In this document: piece after piece, positions 35,375 to 45,803 of the stretch
Layout of the letters: the number at the start of each line of letters is the position of its first letter
Position numbering within the stretch: the first letter of the stretch is position 1
Assembly (NCBI GenBank): GCA_027489065.1
Contig: JAIYAM010000060.1
Span: forward strand, 21,498-85,497
Length of the DNA stretch: 64,000 bases
Source of the DNA: Erythrobacteraceae bacterium
GTDB taxonomy: Bacteria > Pseudomonadota > Alphaproteobacteria > Sphingomonadales > Sphingomonadaceae
Direction: 5' to 3'
Translations under genes and position numbers: made by a program
The notes under the pieces: model-generated
Database searches by the model: none
The model's input: the letters and a program-made list of their open reading frames with translations, nothing else
Told to the model about the DNA's origin: nothing

Positions 35375-36561
35375 CGGCCCGTCAATCGCGCGGCAGCTTC
35401 GCGCGGGAGCAGCACATAGGCCTGCCCGCGCCCGCTCATTCCCCCGGCGATGCGGCGCGCATCCTCGCCCGCGCCCCAGAAGGTGTCGAAGCGGTTTGCG
35501 CCCTTGATTGCCCCGCCGGTGTCCTGCGCGATCCACAGGCCGTCAGCCTCGGGACGATCGAGGTCGAGCCAGACCGGGGCGCCGAGCGGCACGAAGGCCG
35601 GGTCCGCGGCGACCGAACTCTCGCGCCGCACCGGCACGCCCAGCGCGCCCAAGGGACCGTCGCCTTTGATCTCGGAGAAGAAGATCCAGCTCTTGTTGAG
35701 CCGCATCAGCTCGCGGCCCTCACGCGGGTTGTCGCGGATATATGCCATGATCCCTTGCATGGACCCCGCATACTTGCCCGGCCCTTCGCCAAGCAGGCCC
35801 CGCTCACGCATGACCGACCCGATGCCGACATATTCGCGCCCGTTTTGTCCGGCATAGCCGATGCGGATCACCTCGCCCTCGGGCGTGCGCAGCCGGCCGG
35901 AACCCTGAATCTGGAGAAAGAAGAACTCGACCGGATCGGCAGCCCAGGCGATCACCTGCGCCTTGCCTGCCAGCGCGCCGTCCTCGATTGCAGCACGATC
36001 GTGGTAGAGCACGAAACGGCCCTGATCGTCGTATCGGCCAAGCGGCGGGCGGCCGGTGCGCTCAGAGGGCGCGACATCGTCGGGCCAGGCACGCACCAAG
36101 TCCGAGGGCATGGCATAGACCGGCACCTCGAAGCCGGAACGGCGGGTGCGGCTGCCGGCAATCTCGGGCTCGAAATAGCCGGTGGCAAAAGCCTTGCCGT
36201 CGCCGATCTGCACGGGGGTGAAGGTTTGCGCGAAGAAGTCCCGCGCACGTGCCGGATCCCAGCCGCGCGCCGCATCGCATGGCGCTTGCCAGTCGCTGCG
36301 GCGGGTCAGGCCGCTGGCGTCGTCGCGGGCAAGGAGGCGCGGGCAGGACTCCGCAAAACTGGCGAGCGCGGCGCGCGCATCGGAATCGCCGAGGTTAAGC
36401 GATGCCAGCGTCGGCCCGAGGGCCACCCCGGCGAGCACCGCGCTGGCCGCGCCGAGGGCAGCGGGCGCAGTAACGGCCGGCGGAGGAAGGCTGCCTTGTG
36501 GCGCTCCTCGTCCGCAGGCCGATACTGCAAGCAGCATGGCCAGAACTAGCAGCGCACGCAT
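35371..36561 (-). CDS. mltA: Membrane-bound lytic murein transglycosylase A family
   Basis: ATGYFEPEIAGSRTRR, VEFFFLQIQGSGRLRTPEG, GYAGQNGREYVGIG, WIAQDTGGAIKGANRFDTFWGAGEDA. Confidence 0.92.
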   Translation of the reverse strand: MRALLVLAMLLAVSACGRGAPQGSLPPPAVTAPAALGAASAVLAGVALGPTLASLNLGDSDARAALASFAESCPRLLARDDASGLTRRSDWQAPCDAARGWDPARARDFFAQTFTPVQIGDGKAFATGYFEPEIAGSRTRRSGFEVPVYAMPSDLVRAWPDDVAPSERTGRPPLGRYDDQGRFVLYHDRAAIEDGALAGKAQVIAWAADPVEFFFLQIQGSGRLRTPEGEVIRIGYAGQNGREYVGIGSVMRERGLLGEGPGKYAGSMQGIMAYIRDNPREGRELMRLNKSWIFFSEIKGDGPLGALGVPVRRESSVAADPAFVPLGAPVWLDLDRPEADGLWIAQDTGGAIKGANRFDTFWGAGEDARRIAGGMSGRGQAYVLLPREAAARLTGR

Positions 36562-36585
36562 GGATATTCCTCCGGAGGAAAGAAC

Positions 36586-37290
36586 CTAGCCTTCGTCGGT
36601 CTCGTCGAGCAGCCAGTTGGGATCGCGCGAGGCGATGTTGCGCGAGAAGGTCCATACATCGCGGCTCTCGATCGCGTCGTCGAGCGATCCCGCGATCACG
36701 GTGCCATCCTTGTCGCGGGTGACCGCAGCGATGTCGGCCACGAACAGCAGCGCGATGCGCGCCATCCCGCCATCGAGAATGGCCGAGTGGACGCGAACCT
36801 CCTCGATGCGGATCAGCTTGTTGGATAGCGTCTCTCCCGCTGCCTCGCGGGCGTCGATCGCGCCGACGAAGCCGGCGTAGACGTCATCGTCGCACAGATC
36901 GCGCAGGGTCTCACGGTCGCCATTCCAATAGGCTTCGAGGATCATCCGGTAGGCGCCGCGTGCGCCGTCGAGGAACTGGGTCAGGTTGAACTTGCTGTCC
37001 GCCGAGCCAATCTCCCGCAGCGCGCGTTCGACGGCAGGCATCACCCCCTCGAGTTCGGCAGGGCGCGGAGCGACGGCGGGAACAGGCACGGCGGCGGGAC
37101 GGATCGCGGGCTTGTCGTCCGACTCGAAGCGCTGCACGGCAGGCTCCTCTTCCTGCTCCGCACGGCGACCGAGCACCGAATAGAGCCGCAGGCCGAGGAA
37201 CGCGGCCACCATGGCAAGGAGAACGATTTCGAGCACTGCATCAATCCGATCATCGAACACGGCGCATATCCGGGGGAACGCCCGCGCCAT
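36586..37290 (-). CDS. Tim44/TimA-family protein (start may be GTG at 37260)
   Basis: Single N-terminal TM; FNLTQFLDGARGAYRMILEAYWNGDRETLRDLCDDDVYAGF. Confidence 0.88.
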   Translation of the reverse strand: MARAFPRICAVFDDRIDAVLEIVLLAMVAAFLGLRLYSVLGRRAEQEEEPAVQRFESDDKPAIRPAAVPVPAVAPRPAELEGVMPAVERALREIGSADSKFNLTQFLDGARGAYRMILEAYWNGDRETLRDLCDDDVYAGFVGAIDAREAAGETLSNKLIRIEEVRVHSAILDGGMARIALLFVADIAAVTRDKDGTVIAGSLDDAIESRDVWTFSRNIASRDPNWLLDETDEG

Positions 37291-37500
37291 CAAGGGAACA
37301 TCACACTGCCTTAAATAGGGCTTCATTACAATTCGCCAACGCCTGATAGGTTGCCGCGCGGGCCAAATGCCTCGTCCGGCGCGCGGGCGTGGTTGCGAGA
37401 GCCTTGCGCCCCTGCTAGGCGGCCCCACGCGACGCGCCTGCGTATACTATCATGCGCCTGGCGCACCACCTGTTACCCACTTTGAAAGACCAGCACGACC

Positions 37501-38046
37501 ATGGCTGAAGAAGAAGGCGTCCTCACGAACCTCGACATGGGCACCGGCGACGGACCCAAGCCCAACGGCGCGGACACGCTGCCGGCGGTGGGGATCATCA
37601 CGCAATACGTGAAGGATCTCTCGGTCGAAAACCCGAGTGCGCCGGACGTCTACCAGTGGCCCGAGCCGCCGCAGATCGACGTGCAGTTCAACATCGCGGC
37701 CGAGCCGATCGGCGACGACGTGCACGAAGTGACGCTCAAGCTGACCCTGAGTGCGAGCTCGCAGCGCGGAGCGGTCTACATGGTCGATCTGGCCTATTGC
37801 GGCCTCGTCGGGATGCGCCACGTGCCCGAGGATCAGGCCCATGCCTTCCTCTATGCCGAGGCGCCCCGCCTGCTCTTCCCGTTCGCCCGCCGCATCGTCG
37901 CGGACGCCGTGCGCGATGCAGGGTTCCCGCCGCTGATGGTTGATCCGGTCGACTTCAACGGCATCTACGCCCAGCAACTCGCCGCGCGCCGCGCCGAGGA
38001 AGCCGCCGGCGGCGAGCCGATCAAGCCGGTCACGGGCAACGCCTGA
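37501..38046 (+). CDS. secB: Protein-export chaperone SecB
   Basis: ITQYVKDLSVENPSAPDVYQW, VDLAYCGLVGM, LLFPFARRIVADAVRDAGFPPLMVDPVDFNGIYAQQL. Confidence 0.95.
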   Translation: MAEEEGVLTNLDMGTGDGPKPNGADTLPAVGIITQYVKDLSVENPSAPDVYQWPEPPQIDVQFNIAAEPIGDDVHEVTLKLTLSASSQRGAVYMVDLAYCGLVGMRHVPEDQAHAFLYAEAPRLLFPFARRIVADAVRDAGFPPLMVDPVDFNGIYAQQLAARRAEEAAGGEPIKPVTGNA

Positions 38047-38078
38047 ACTGACGCGCCCGGGGCGGGGGCAGCAGGCCG

Positions 38079-39698
38079 ATGGGGCTTCTCAAAAATGTCG
38101 GGACGATCGGCGGGCTGACTGCGGTGAGCCGGGTGTTCGGCTTCGCCCGCGACATCATGCTCGCCCGCGTGCTCGGCGCCGGGCTCGCGGCGGATGCCTT
38201 CCAGCTTGCCTTCACCTTGCCCAACACCTTCCGCCGCCTTTTCGCGGAAGGGGCGTTCAGTGTCGCCTTCGTGCCGCTCTACAGCCGCGCACTGCATGGC
38301 AACGACGGCTCGCCGGGTAGCGAAGAGGCCGCGGAACGCTTCGCCAATGACGTGCTGAGCGTCTTCGTGTGGGTGCTGCTCGGCTTCACCGCCCTGTGCA
38401 TGATCGCGATGCCGGGGATCGTCTGGCTGCTGGCGCGCGAATATGCGTCCGTTCCGGGCAAGTTCGAGCTTTCGGTGTTTCTCAGCCGTTTGACCTTCCC
38501 GTATCTTGGCCTTGTCAGCCTTGTTGCCATGCTGTCAGGGCTGCTCAACGCGCGCTCGCGGTTCGGACCCGGTGCGGCCGCGCCGATCCTGCTCAACATC
38601 TGCCTTATCTCGGGCATCCTGATCGGCCACCACCTGCGCGGCGACACCACCAACGACGTTGTGGTGGTCTATGCGCTTTCGAGTGCGGTGGCCCTGTCGG
38701 GAGCGGTGCAGCTCGCCTACATGGCGTGGGAAACCCGCCGCGCGGGGGTGCGCCTGAAAGTGACTGCCCCGCGCCTCACCCCCGAGGTGCGCAGGCTCGG
38801 AATGCTGATCCTGCCCGCGACCTTCGGGGCGGGGATCTACCAGATCAGCCAGCTGGTCGACACGTTCTTCGCGACCTCTCTGCCGCAGGGGTCGCTCACG
38901 CTGCTGAAGCTCGCCGATCGCTTGAACCAGATGCCGCTAGGGATCGTCGGAATCGCTCTGGGCACCGCGATCCTGCCGATGCTGAGCCGTCACATCCATA
39001 CCGGCGAGACCGCCGAGGCGCAGCGTTTGCAGGGCAACGCCTTCGAGATCGCGACCCTGCTCACCCTCCCCGCCGCCGCCGCGCTGGCGGTCTGCGCCCC
39101 GGCCTTCTGCACGGCGTTTTTCGTGGGCGGCAAGTTCACCGCTGCCGACGGTGCGATCATGGCGAACATCGTCGTCGCGCTGGTGGCTGGGCTCCCCGCC
39201 TACGTGATCGTCAAGGTCCTGAACCCCGGCTTCTTCGCGCGCGAGGACACCCGCACGCCGGTGTGGACCGCACTTGCCTCGCTGATCTTCAACATCGCGA
39301 TCAACCTCTACGTGGTCGAGCGCTACGGGATCGTCGGTCTTGCGGGCGCCACTGCGGCTTCGGCCAGCCTCAACTGCCTGCTGCTCTATGCCATCCTCCA
39401 CCGCCGCGGCTGGTTCCGCTTCACCGCGGGCCTGTTCGGCAAACTTGCGCGCCAGCTCCTTGCCACGGCGGCGATGACCGCAGTCCTGTGGGTTCTGATG
39501 CCGCTGATGGAGAGCCGCTACGGCGGCCCCTGGCTGGACCGGATCTGGTCGCTCACAGCGCTGGTCGCGGCGGGGGGTGCGGTGTTCTTTGCCGCGGCCT
39601 TTGCGCTCGGCGCGCTCGACAAGAGCCTCATCGGCCAGCTACGGCGCAGGCGGCCGGCCCGTACCAAGGCCGACGACGAGATACTGGAGGTCGAATAA
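38079..39698 (+). CDS. murJ: Lipid II flippase MurJ
   Basis: [58 protein letters not shown]. Confidence 0.95.
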   Translation: MGLLKNVGTIGGLTAVSRVFGFARDIMLARVLGAGLAADAFQLAFTLPNTFRRLFAEGAFSVAFVPLYSRALHGNDGSPGSEEAAERFANDVLSVFVWVLLGFTALCMIAMPGIVWLLAREYASVPGKFELSVFLSRLTFPYLGLVSLVAMLSGLLNARSRFGPGAAAPILLNICLISGILIGHHLRGDTTNDVVVVYALSSAVALSGAVQLAYMAWETRRAGVRLKVTAPRLTPEVRRLGMLILPATFGAGIYQISQLVDTFFATSLPQGSLTLLKLADRLNQMPLGIVGIALGTAILPMLSRHIHTGETAEAQRLQGNAFEIATLLTLPAAAALAVCAPAFCTAFFVGGKFTAADGAIMANIVVALVAGLPAYVIVKVLNPGFFAREDTRTPVWTALASLIFNIAINLYVVERYGIVGLAGATAASASLNCLLLYAILHRRGWFRFTAGLFGKLARQLLATAAMTAVLWVLMPLMESRYGGPWLDRIWSLTALVAAGGAVFFAAAFALGALDKSLIGQLRRRRPARTKADDEILEVE

Positions 39699-39699
39699 A

Positions 39700-40716
39700 A
39701 TGCGCGTGGTTTCCGGCATCCAGCCGACCGGCAATCTGCACCTCGGCAATTACCTCGGTGCGATCCGCAACTGGGTGCGGATGCAGGATTCGCTCGAGGA
39801 CGGCGCCGAGGCGCTGTTCTTCCTCGCCGATCTGCACGCCCTGTCACAGCCGCACGACCCGGCCGGGCTCCATGCGGGAACGCTCGAGATGGTGGCCGCG
39901 CTGGTCGCCTGCGGGATCGACCCTGATCGCTCGGTCCTCTTCAATCAGGCGCAGGTGCCCCAGCATGCCGAGCTGCAATGGCTGCTCAACGGCACGGCGC
40001 GCATGGGCTGGCTGAACCGCATGACCCAGTGGAAAGACAAGGCCGGCAAGAACCGTGAGGGCCAGTCGGTTGCGCTCTTCACCTACCCCGTCCTCCAAGC
40101 GGCCGACGTGCTGCTCTATCAGGCCACCCACGTGCCGGTGGGCGAGGACCAGAAGCAGCACCTCGAGCTCGCCCGCGACATCGCGCAGAAGTTCAACAAC
40201 GACTTCTGTCCCGAGGACGCGCCGGTCTTCACCTTGCCCGAGCCGATCATTCCGGCCGAAGCCGCGCGGATCATGAGCTTGCGCGACGGCACTGCGAAGA
40301 TGTCGAAGTCGGACCCTTCCGACATGAGCCGCATCAACCTTTCCGACGATGCCGACACCATGGCGCAGAAGATCAAGAAGGCGAAGACCGACCCCGAGCC
40401 GCTGCCGTCCGAGGAAGCCGGTCTTGCCGAGCGTGCCGAGGCGCGCAACCTCGTGGGGATCTACGCAGCGCTCGCAGGCCAATCGGTCGGTGACGTGCTG
40501 GGCGAGTATGGCGGACAGGGCTTCGGCACCTTCAAGCCCGCGCTGGCCGAGCTGCTGGTGACAAGCCTCGGCCCCATCCGGGACCGGTTCGTAGCGCTGA
40601 AGGGCGACTCCGAGACCCTCGACGCGATTCTCGCTCGCGGTGCGGCCCGCGCCCGCGAGCGGGGCACGCCGACGCTCGACGCCGCGTACCGCGCGCTCGG
40701 ACTGGTGCGCCACTGA
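39700..40716 (+). CDS. trpS: Tryptophanyl-tRNA synthetase
   Basis: [46 protein letters not shown] (KMSKS). Confidence 0.97.
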   Translation: MRVVSGIQPTGNLHLGNYLGAIRNWVRMQDSLEDGAEALFFLADLHALSQPHDPAGLHAGTLEMVAALVACGIDPDRSVLFNQAQVPQHAELQWLLNGTARMGWLNRMTQWKDKAGKNREGQSVALFTYPVLQAADVLLYQATHVPVGEDQKQHLELARDIAQKFNNDFCPEDAPVFTLPEPIIPAEAARIMSLRDGTAKMSKSDPSDMSRINLSDDADTMAQKIKKAKTDPEPLPSEEAGLAERAEARNLVGIYAALAGQSVGDVLGEYGGQGFGTFKPALAELLVTSLGPIRDRFVALKGDSETLDAILARGAARARERGTPTLDAAYRALGLVRH

Positions 40717-40846
40717 CACATCAAGCTTGCGACAAAATGATGGCTTCTGGCGGCAATATTCAATTGCCGTTCATTGGCATGTAATATGATATCGCGATCA
40801 AGCGCCATTGCTGTCATTGCAATGGCCACCAGACAGAGGTTGTGCC

Positions 40847-41545
40847 ATGTTGCGTTCGATGTCTCCATTCAAGACCCTGACCCGCCTCGCCTTGCCTGCG
40901 GCCATCGCGCTGGGGCTTTCGGCCTGCGCGCCGACTCCGTTCAAGGCCGATGTGTCGCGCTTCACCGTGCCGCTTCCTGCGCCGCAGGGCCAGACATTCG
41001 CGGTCGTCGCCGAGGATCCGCGCCTCGCCGGGGGCCTCGAGTTCGCCACCTATGCCAATGAAGTGGCGGGTGAACTGACGAAGCTCGGCTATGCGCGCGC
41101 CGCTTCGCCCGAGAGCGCCGACATGCTGGTGCGCTTCGACTACCGCGTCGACAACGGGCGCGAGCGGGTGCGCACCGATCTGGGCGGTGGCGGGTTCGGT
41201 GCCGGGTTTGGCGCCGGCCGCTGGGGTCCTTGGGGTCCGTGGGGCGGCTGGGGCGGCGGTCCCTACGGCGCGTGGGGCCTTGGCTTCAACGACCCGTTCC
41301 TCGGCGGACCGAACGTGCGCAGCTTCACCGTCTACACCAGCGCGATCGACCTGAAGATCGACCGCCGCGTCGATGGCCAGCGACTGTTCGAAGGCAAGGC
41401 CGAAGCCGTGTCGCGCAGCAACCGTCTGCCGGCTCTGGTGCCGAACCTGGTCGATGCACTGTTTACGGGCTTCCCCGGCAATTCGGGCGAGACTTTGCGC
41501 ATCACCATTCGTGACGACGAAAAGACCGTGCGCCCCGCCGACTGA
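40847..41545 (+). CDS. DUF4136-type lipoprotein with Trp/Gly/Pro-rich insert
   Basis: Lipobox LGLSACAP; FAVVAEDPRLAGGLEFATYANEVAGELTKLGY; RWGPWGPWGGWGGGPYGAWG. Confidence 0.75.
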   Translation: MLRSMSPFKTLTRLALPAAIALGLSACAPTPFKADVSRFTVPLPAPQGQTFAVVAEDPRLAGGLEFATYANEVAGELTKLGYARAASPESADMLVRFDYRVDNGRERVRTDLGGGGFGAGFGAGRWGPWGPWGGWGGGPYGAWGLGFNDPFLGGPNVRSFTVYTSAIDLKIDRRVDGQRLFEGKAEAVSRSNRLPALVPNLVDALFTGFPGNSGETLRITIRDDEKTVRPAD

Positions 41546-41587
41546 TGGTGTAAGGCACTCCGCAAGAGACCCTTGGACGGGAACAAG

Positions 41588-41619
41588 AAGGCGGCGCAGG
41601 GGATCGCGCCGCCTTTTTT
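41588..41619 (+). terminator. Rho-independent terminator
   Basis: AAGGCGGCGC-aggggatc-GCGCCGCCTT followed by TTTTG. Confidence 0.85.
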
Positions 41620-41649
41620 GTTGTCCGCGTTCGGCGTGAGCCGCGCTGC

Positions 41650-42357
41650 TTACCAGTCGGCAGACTGCTCCGCACGATCGGGGCTTTGGACCCATGGCAG
41701 GCGGGTATAGCGCGCGGCGGCACGGCGGCGGGTGCTCGTTTCTTCCTCGCGTCCGACGCCGTGGCGCGTGCGATGTTCGCGCAGCAGTTGGGCGAGCAGA
41801 AGCTGCCCGAACGACCAATCCTCGATCCCCGAATCCGCGTTGATGTGCCCGATCGAACCGGCATAGGCGAACGTCGCTCCCCAATCCGCAGCAAGCCCGC
41901 GGGCGGTCCGCAGCGTGCAATAGGAGTCGTTCTCGCTCGCTGCGAGGAACGAGGGGAACGGCAGCGCCCGGCGCGGGGTCGGGCCGAAGCGGGCGAGGCG
42001 CTCGTCCACGCCCTCCCTCTCGACATCGGGCGGCGCGACCAGCAGGGCGCCGACCACGGGGTTTCCATAAGCGGGCTGCTCGTACTCCGCCCACCAGGCG
42101 ACTGCGTGGCAGCCGAGTGAATGCGCGACCAGGATCACTGGTCGCCCGGCGCGATGGACCGCGAGGTTGATCTTGTTGACCCAGGTGTTGCGATGCGGAT
42201 CGTCCCACATCCCCAAGTCCACCCGCTCGCAATCGGGGATCTGCTTTTCCCAGCGAGACTGCCAGTGCTGTTCGCCGCTGTTGCCCAGACCGGGTACGAG
42301 GAGGATCAGCGGATCCTCGGCAAGGTTGGTTGTGTCGAGTTCGAGAGAATGGGCCAT
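41650..42357 (-). CDS. RBBP9/YdeN-like alpha/beta hydrolase
   Basis: LILLVPGLGNSGEQHWQSRWE, ILVAHSLGCHAVAWW, GSIGHINADSGIEDW. Confidence 0.88.
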   Translation of the reverse strand: MAHSLELDTTNLAEDPLILLVPGLGNSGEQHWQSRWEKQIPDCERVDLGMWDDPHRNTWVNKINLAVHRAGRPVILVAHSLGCHAVAWWAEYEQPAYGNPVVGALLVAPPDVEREGVDERLARFGPTPRRALPFPSFLAASENDSYCTLRTARGLAADWGATFAYAGSIGHINADSGIEDWSFGQLLLAQLLREHRTRHGVGREEETSTRRRAAARYTRLPWVQSPDRAEQSADW

Positions 42358-42481
42358 GTCATGCTCCTTGAAGGGCGTAGATGACCGTCCATTGATATGG
42401 TCCGACAAGACTCCAGATAACTCAACCAAATCGATTGACAAGAGCCTGGCGGCGAGAGTCCGGATTCTTGCGGCGAAACGT

Positions 42482-42934
42482 TCAGAGCTTCGCGTGCCCT
42501 CCGGTCGAGCCGAAGCCGCCTTCGCCGCGATCCGTCGAATCCAACTCCGCGACCTCTTCCCATGCCGCCTGCACGACCGGGGCCAGCACCAGTTGGGCCA
42601 CGCGGTCGCCGCGCTGGATCGCGAAGGGCCCGTCGCCCAGGTTGATGAGGATCACCTTGAGCTCGCCCCGGTAGTCCGAGTCGATCGTACCGGGGGTGTT
42701 GGGCACGCTGATGCCGTGCTTGAGCGCCAGTCCCGAGCGCGGGCGGACCTGAATCTCGTAGCCTTGCGGGATGGCCAGCGCGAGGCCGGTCGCGACCGCG
42801 TGGCGCGCGCCCGGCGCGATGGTCACCGATTCGGCACTGACCACATCCATCCCCGCCGCGCCTATCGTAGCATAGGCAGGCAGCGGCAGGCCCGCGCCGT
42901 GCGGCAGGCGCTTTACCTGAACTGGTATGCTCAT
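42482..42934 (-). CDS. dut: dUTP diphosphatase
   Basis: [54 protein letters not shown]. Confidence 0.96.
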   Translation of the reverse strand: MSIPVQVKRLPHGAGLPLPAYATIGAAGMDVVSAESVTIAPGARHAVATGLALAIPQGYEIQVRPRSGLALKHGISVPNTPGTIDSDYRGELKVILINLGDGPFAIQRGDRVAQLVLAPVVQAAWEEVAELDSTDRGEGGFGSTGGHAKL

Positions 42935-44592
42935 TCGGCAGCCTCGGCATGCAAGGTCGCCGCGATGCGCTCGACCAGCGCCATCGCGACCGCCGCCTTG
43001 GGCATCTCGTCGAGCACCTCGATCCCCTCGCCGCTGACGATGGTGACCCGGTTGTTCTCGCCGCCCATCACGTCTCCGCTCACGTCATTGGCGACGATCC
43101 AGTCCGCGCCCTTGCGCTTGCGCTTCTGCTTGGCGTGCTCGAGCATGTTCTCGGTCTCGGCCGCGAAGCCGATCACCAGTTCGGGCCGGCGCGGCGCGCC
43201 CGCCAGATTCGTGAGGATGTCGGGGTTCTCGGTCAGCACCAGTGCGGGCGGGGCCGAGCCGCGCTTCTTGATCTTCTCCCCGCGGTACTCCTTGGGCCGC
43301 CAATCGGCGACCGCGGCGACCATCACCGCGACATCGGCGGGGAGCGCGCGGCGCACGGCTTCCGACATGTCCATCGCGCTTTCGACATCGACGCGGTGCA
43401 CACCCGCCGGGGTCTTGAGCGCGACTGGACCGGCCACCAGCGTCACCCGCGCGCCCAATGCGGCAGCGGCGGCGGCGATGGCGAAGCCCTGCTTCCCGCT
43501 CGAGCGATTGGCGATGTAGCGCACCGGGTCCAAGGCTTCCCAGGTCGGCCCGGCGGTGACCAGGACGTGCCGTCCGGCGAGCGGACGATGGGTCGGGACG
43601 AGGCCGAAGTCGGCGCCCTCCGCGACTTCGCCCAGATCGGCCTCGATCGCGTCAGGCACGGCAGGGGCAAGCAACTCGGGCGCGGCCTTGCGCGGATCGA
43701 TGACATGGTTGAGCGCAGCCAGGTCGATTGGCGGAGCGGCGCCCGCCTTGCCCTTCTTCGCGAGCAGCGGTCCACCCAGGTCGGGCGCGAATGCGGGAGC
43801 GATCTCCTCGGCCGGCGGGAAGTCCTCGATCGCGGGATCGGGCAGGTTCTCGTATTCGGCCTCGATCTCCGCGTGGCTGCGCTTGGCGGTCGAGCGCGGG
43901 ATGATCCGCGCGAAGAAACCGCCGAGCCCCCCTTCGGGCAGTGCCGCGCTGTCGTTCTCGTCCTCAGGCTCGAGCGCCTCGACTTCGATCCGCGGCGTGG
44001 CGACCAAGGTCTGAGGCTCGGGCACTGCAATGCCGAAGTGGGCGGCGATTTCGCGCCAGATCGCCTCGGGCTCGGGCAGGCGGCCATAGCCGAACTCGCC
44101 GCAGGCCATCGCCCCCTTGTCGGGATGGAGCACGGTGACGCCTGCGGCCTTGAGCAGGCCGATGTTGCGCTGGGTCGCCTCGTGCTCCCACATCCGCACG
44201 TTCATGGCGGGCACGGCCATGACCGGCTTGTCGGTGGCGAGGATGAGGGTCGTGGCGAGATCGTCGGCGATGCCGTTCGCCATCTTGGCGAGCAGGTCTG
44301 CGGTCGCCGGACACACGACGACAAGATCGGCCTCGCGCGACAATTGGATATGCCCCATCTCGGCCTCGTTCTTGAGGTCGAAGAGGCTGGTGTAGACTTG
44401 GTTCTCGGACAGGGCGGCAAGCGACATCGGGGTGACGAATTGCTGCCCGCCCTTGGTGAGCACGCAGGTCACCTCGCCGCCCCCCTTGCGGATCAGGCGC
44501 ACGACTTCGCAAGCCTTGTAGGCCGCGATGCCGCCGCCCACGACCAGCAGGATGCGTGGGTGTTTGCCCGCTGCCGCCTCCTCGATGCTCAT
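42931..44592 (-). CDS. coaBC: Bifunctional CoaBC with enlarged acidic inter-domain region
   Basis: [34 protein letters not shown]-term [32 protein letters not shown]. Confidence 0.95.
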   Translation of the reverse strand: MSIEEAAAGKHPRILLVVGGGIAAYKACEVVRLIRKGGGEVTCVLTKGGQQFVTPMSLAALSENQVYTSLFDLKNEAEMGHIQLSREADLVVVCPATADLLAKMANGIADDLATTLILATDKPVMAVPAMNVRMWEHEATQRNIGLLKAAGVTVLHPDKGAMACGEFGYGRLPEPEAIWREIAAHFGIAVPEPQTLVATPRIEVEALEPEDENDSAALPEGGLGGFFARIIPRSTAKRSHAEIEAEYENLPDPAIEDFPPAEEIAPAFAPDLGGPLLAKKGKAGAAPPIDLAALNHVIDPRKAAPELLAPAVPDAIEADLGEVAEGADFGLVPTHRPLAGRHVLVTAGPTWEALDPVRYIANRSSGKQGFAIAAAAAALGARVTLVAGPVALKTPAGVHRVDVESAMDMSEAVRRALPADVAVMVAAVADWRPKEYRGEKIKKRGSAPPALVLTENPDILTNLAGAPRRPELVIGFAAETENMLEHAKQKRKRKGADWIVANDVSGDVMGGENNRVTIVSGEGIEVLDEMPKAAVAMALVERIAATLHAEAAE

Positions 44593-44665
44593 CTCGCCAG
44601 CCTTTCGCGCCTCGCTACCCGGACGTACAGACATAGTGGTTTGCACGAGCCTTCGCAAAGCTTGG

Positions 44666-45784
44666 TTAAGTTTGCCTTGCGATGGCGCGCAACAGTTCAA
44701 AGATGGCGCGCGGTGCAAAGGCCAGACCGATCCCGTAGGCGGGAAGGCCCAACTGCATCCAGTAGAAATTCTCAGGCCGGGCGAACAGCGCGACCATAGT
44801 GGCAAGCCCCGCGAACCAGAGGCTTGCAAACAGCCCCAACCGGCCGCCGAGCGAGGCCCATCCGAGCAGCGGCAGCACCGCAATTGCAGCGCCGAGGCTC
44901 ACCGGCAGCAGTGCAAGACCCGTGAGCCGCCAAACCGCCATCAGCGGCAGGCCGTAGCCGGTGAAGGCGCTCCACCCTTGCGAGACGGGATCGCCCGGCA
45001 GGCGCCCGGCTTCGACCGCGAGGTAGTGGAGTCCCATCCCGGCGGTGAAAGCTGCAATCAGTGCGGCCACGCCTGCCGCCTCGCGCCAACGCCGCGCGGC
45101 GAGCGCAAAGGCGAGCCACAGCAGCACGAAAGACACCGCCAACTCGCGCACGGCGAGCGCAATGGCTGCCGCGATCAGCGCCGGCCACCAGCGGTCCTCC
45201 CGATAGATGAGCAAAGCGAGCGTCAGCCACAGCCCCGCCCACAGCTCGTGGATCAGTCCGGCGAGCGGCACAGCCGCCGCCGCGCCGCCGAATGTCAGCA
45301 GCACCAACGCAGCGAGCCGCTCGGGCAGCGACACCAGCGCTGCGAGCCGAAGCTGGAGCGCAAGCAGGCAGGCAAGCACAAGCCCCAGCTCTATGTAGCG
45401 AACGCCGCCTATGCCGATGAGTGATTGCAGCCAGGCAAGGCTCGGCTGACGCACCGCCACGAAAGGCCGGGTCGGGTAGTTGTCCTTGCGCTGCTCGTCC
45501 AACGCGGCGGGGTAATAGCCCTCGCCCGCGGAAACCCGAGCGGCGATGCGGGAATAGAGTGCGAGATCGCCGTCGCCCCCGGCCGGGTCCGCGATGCTGG
45601 CGGGAGCCGCAGCGGTGGCCCGATTTACGGCGCGCTCGGCTTGGTCGGCAGCGGCGGTAGCAAAGGCGCCCCACGCCATAGCGGCGATGAGGAGCGACAA
45701 CACCAGCACCGCAGCCCAACGCGGCAGATGCGGCAAGGGCCGACCGAGCGCCTCCCACCGATCGATCAGCGAAACGTGTGTCAT
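44666..45784 (-). CDS. Polytopic membrane protein (unknown function)
   Basis: About 9-10 hydrophobic segments; YYPAALDEQRKDNYPTRPFVAVRQPSLAWL soluble loop. Confidence 0.75.
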   Translation of the reverse strand: MTHVSLIDRWEALGRPLPHLPRWAAVLVLSLLIAAMAWGAFATAAADQAERAVNRATAAAPASIADPAGGDGDLALYSRIAARVSAGEGYYPAALDEQRKDNYPTRPFVAVRQPSLAWLQSLIGIGGVRYIELGLVLACLLALQLRLAALVSLPERLAALVLLTFGGAAAAVPLAGLIHELWAGLWLTLALLIYREDRWWPALIAAAIALAVRELAVSFVLLWLAFALAARRWREAAGVAALIAAFTAGMGLHYLAVEAGRLPGDPVSQGWSAFTGYGLPLMAVWRLTGLALLPVSLGAAIAVLPLLGWASLGGRLGLFASLWFAGLATMVALFARPENFYWMQLGLPAYGIGLAFAPRAIFELLRAIARQT

Positions 45785-45803
45785 CCCCGCCCCCCGGCCC
45801 GGA

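Noticed and set aside
42949-44799. 616-aa ORF on + strand
   Set aside because: Exactly antisense to coaBC, whose motifs are certain; His/Arg/Leu-rich translation typical of mirror ORFs in high-GC DNA.
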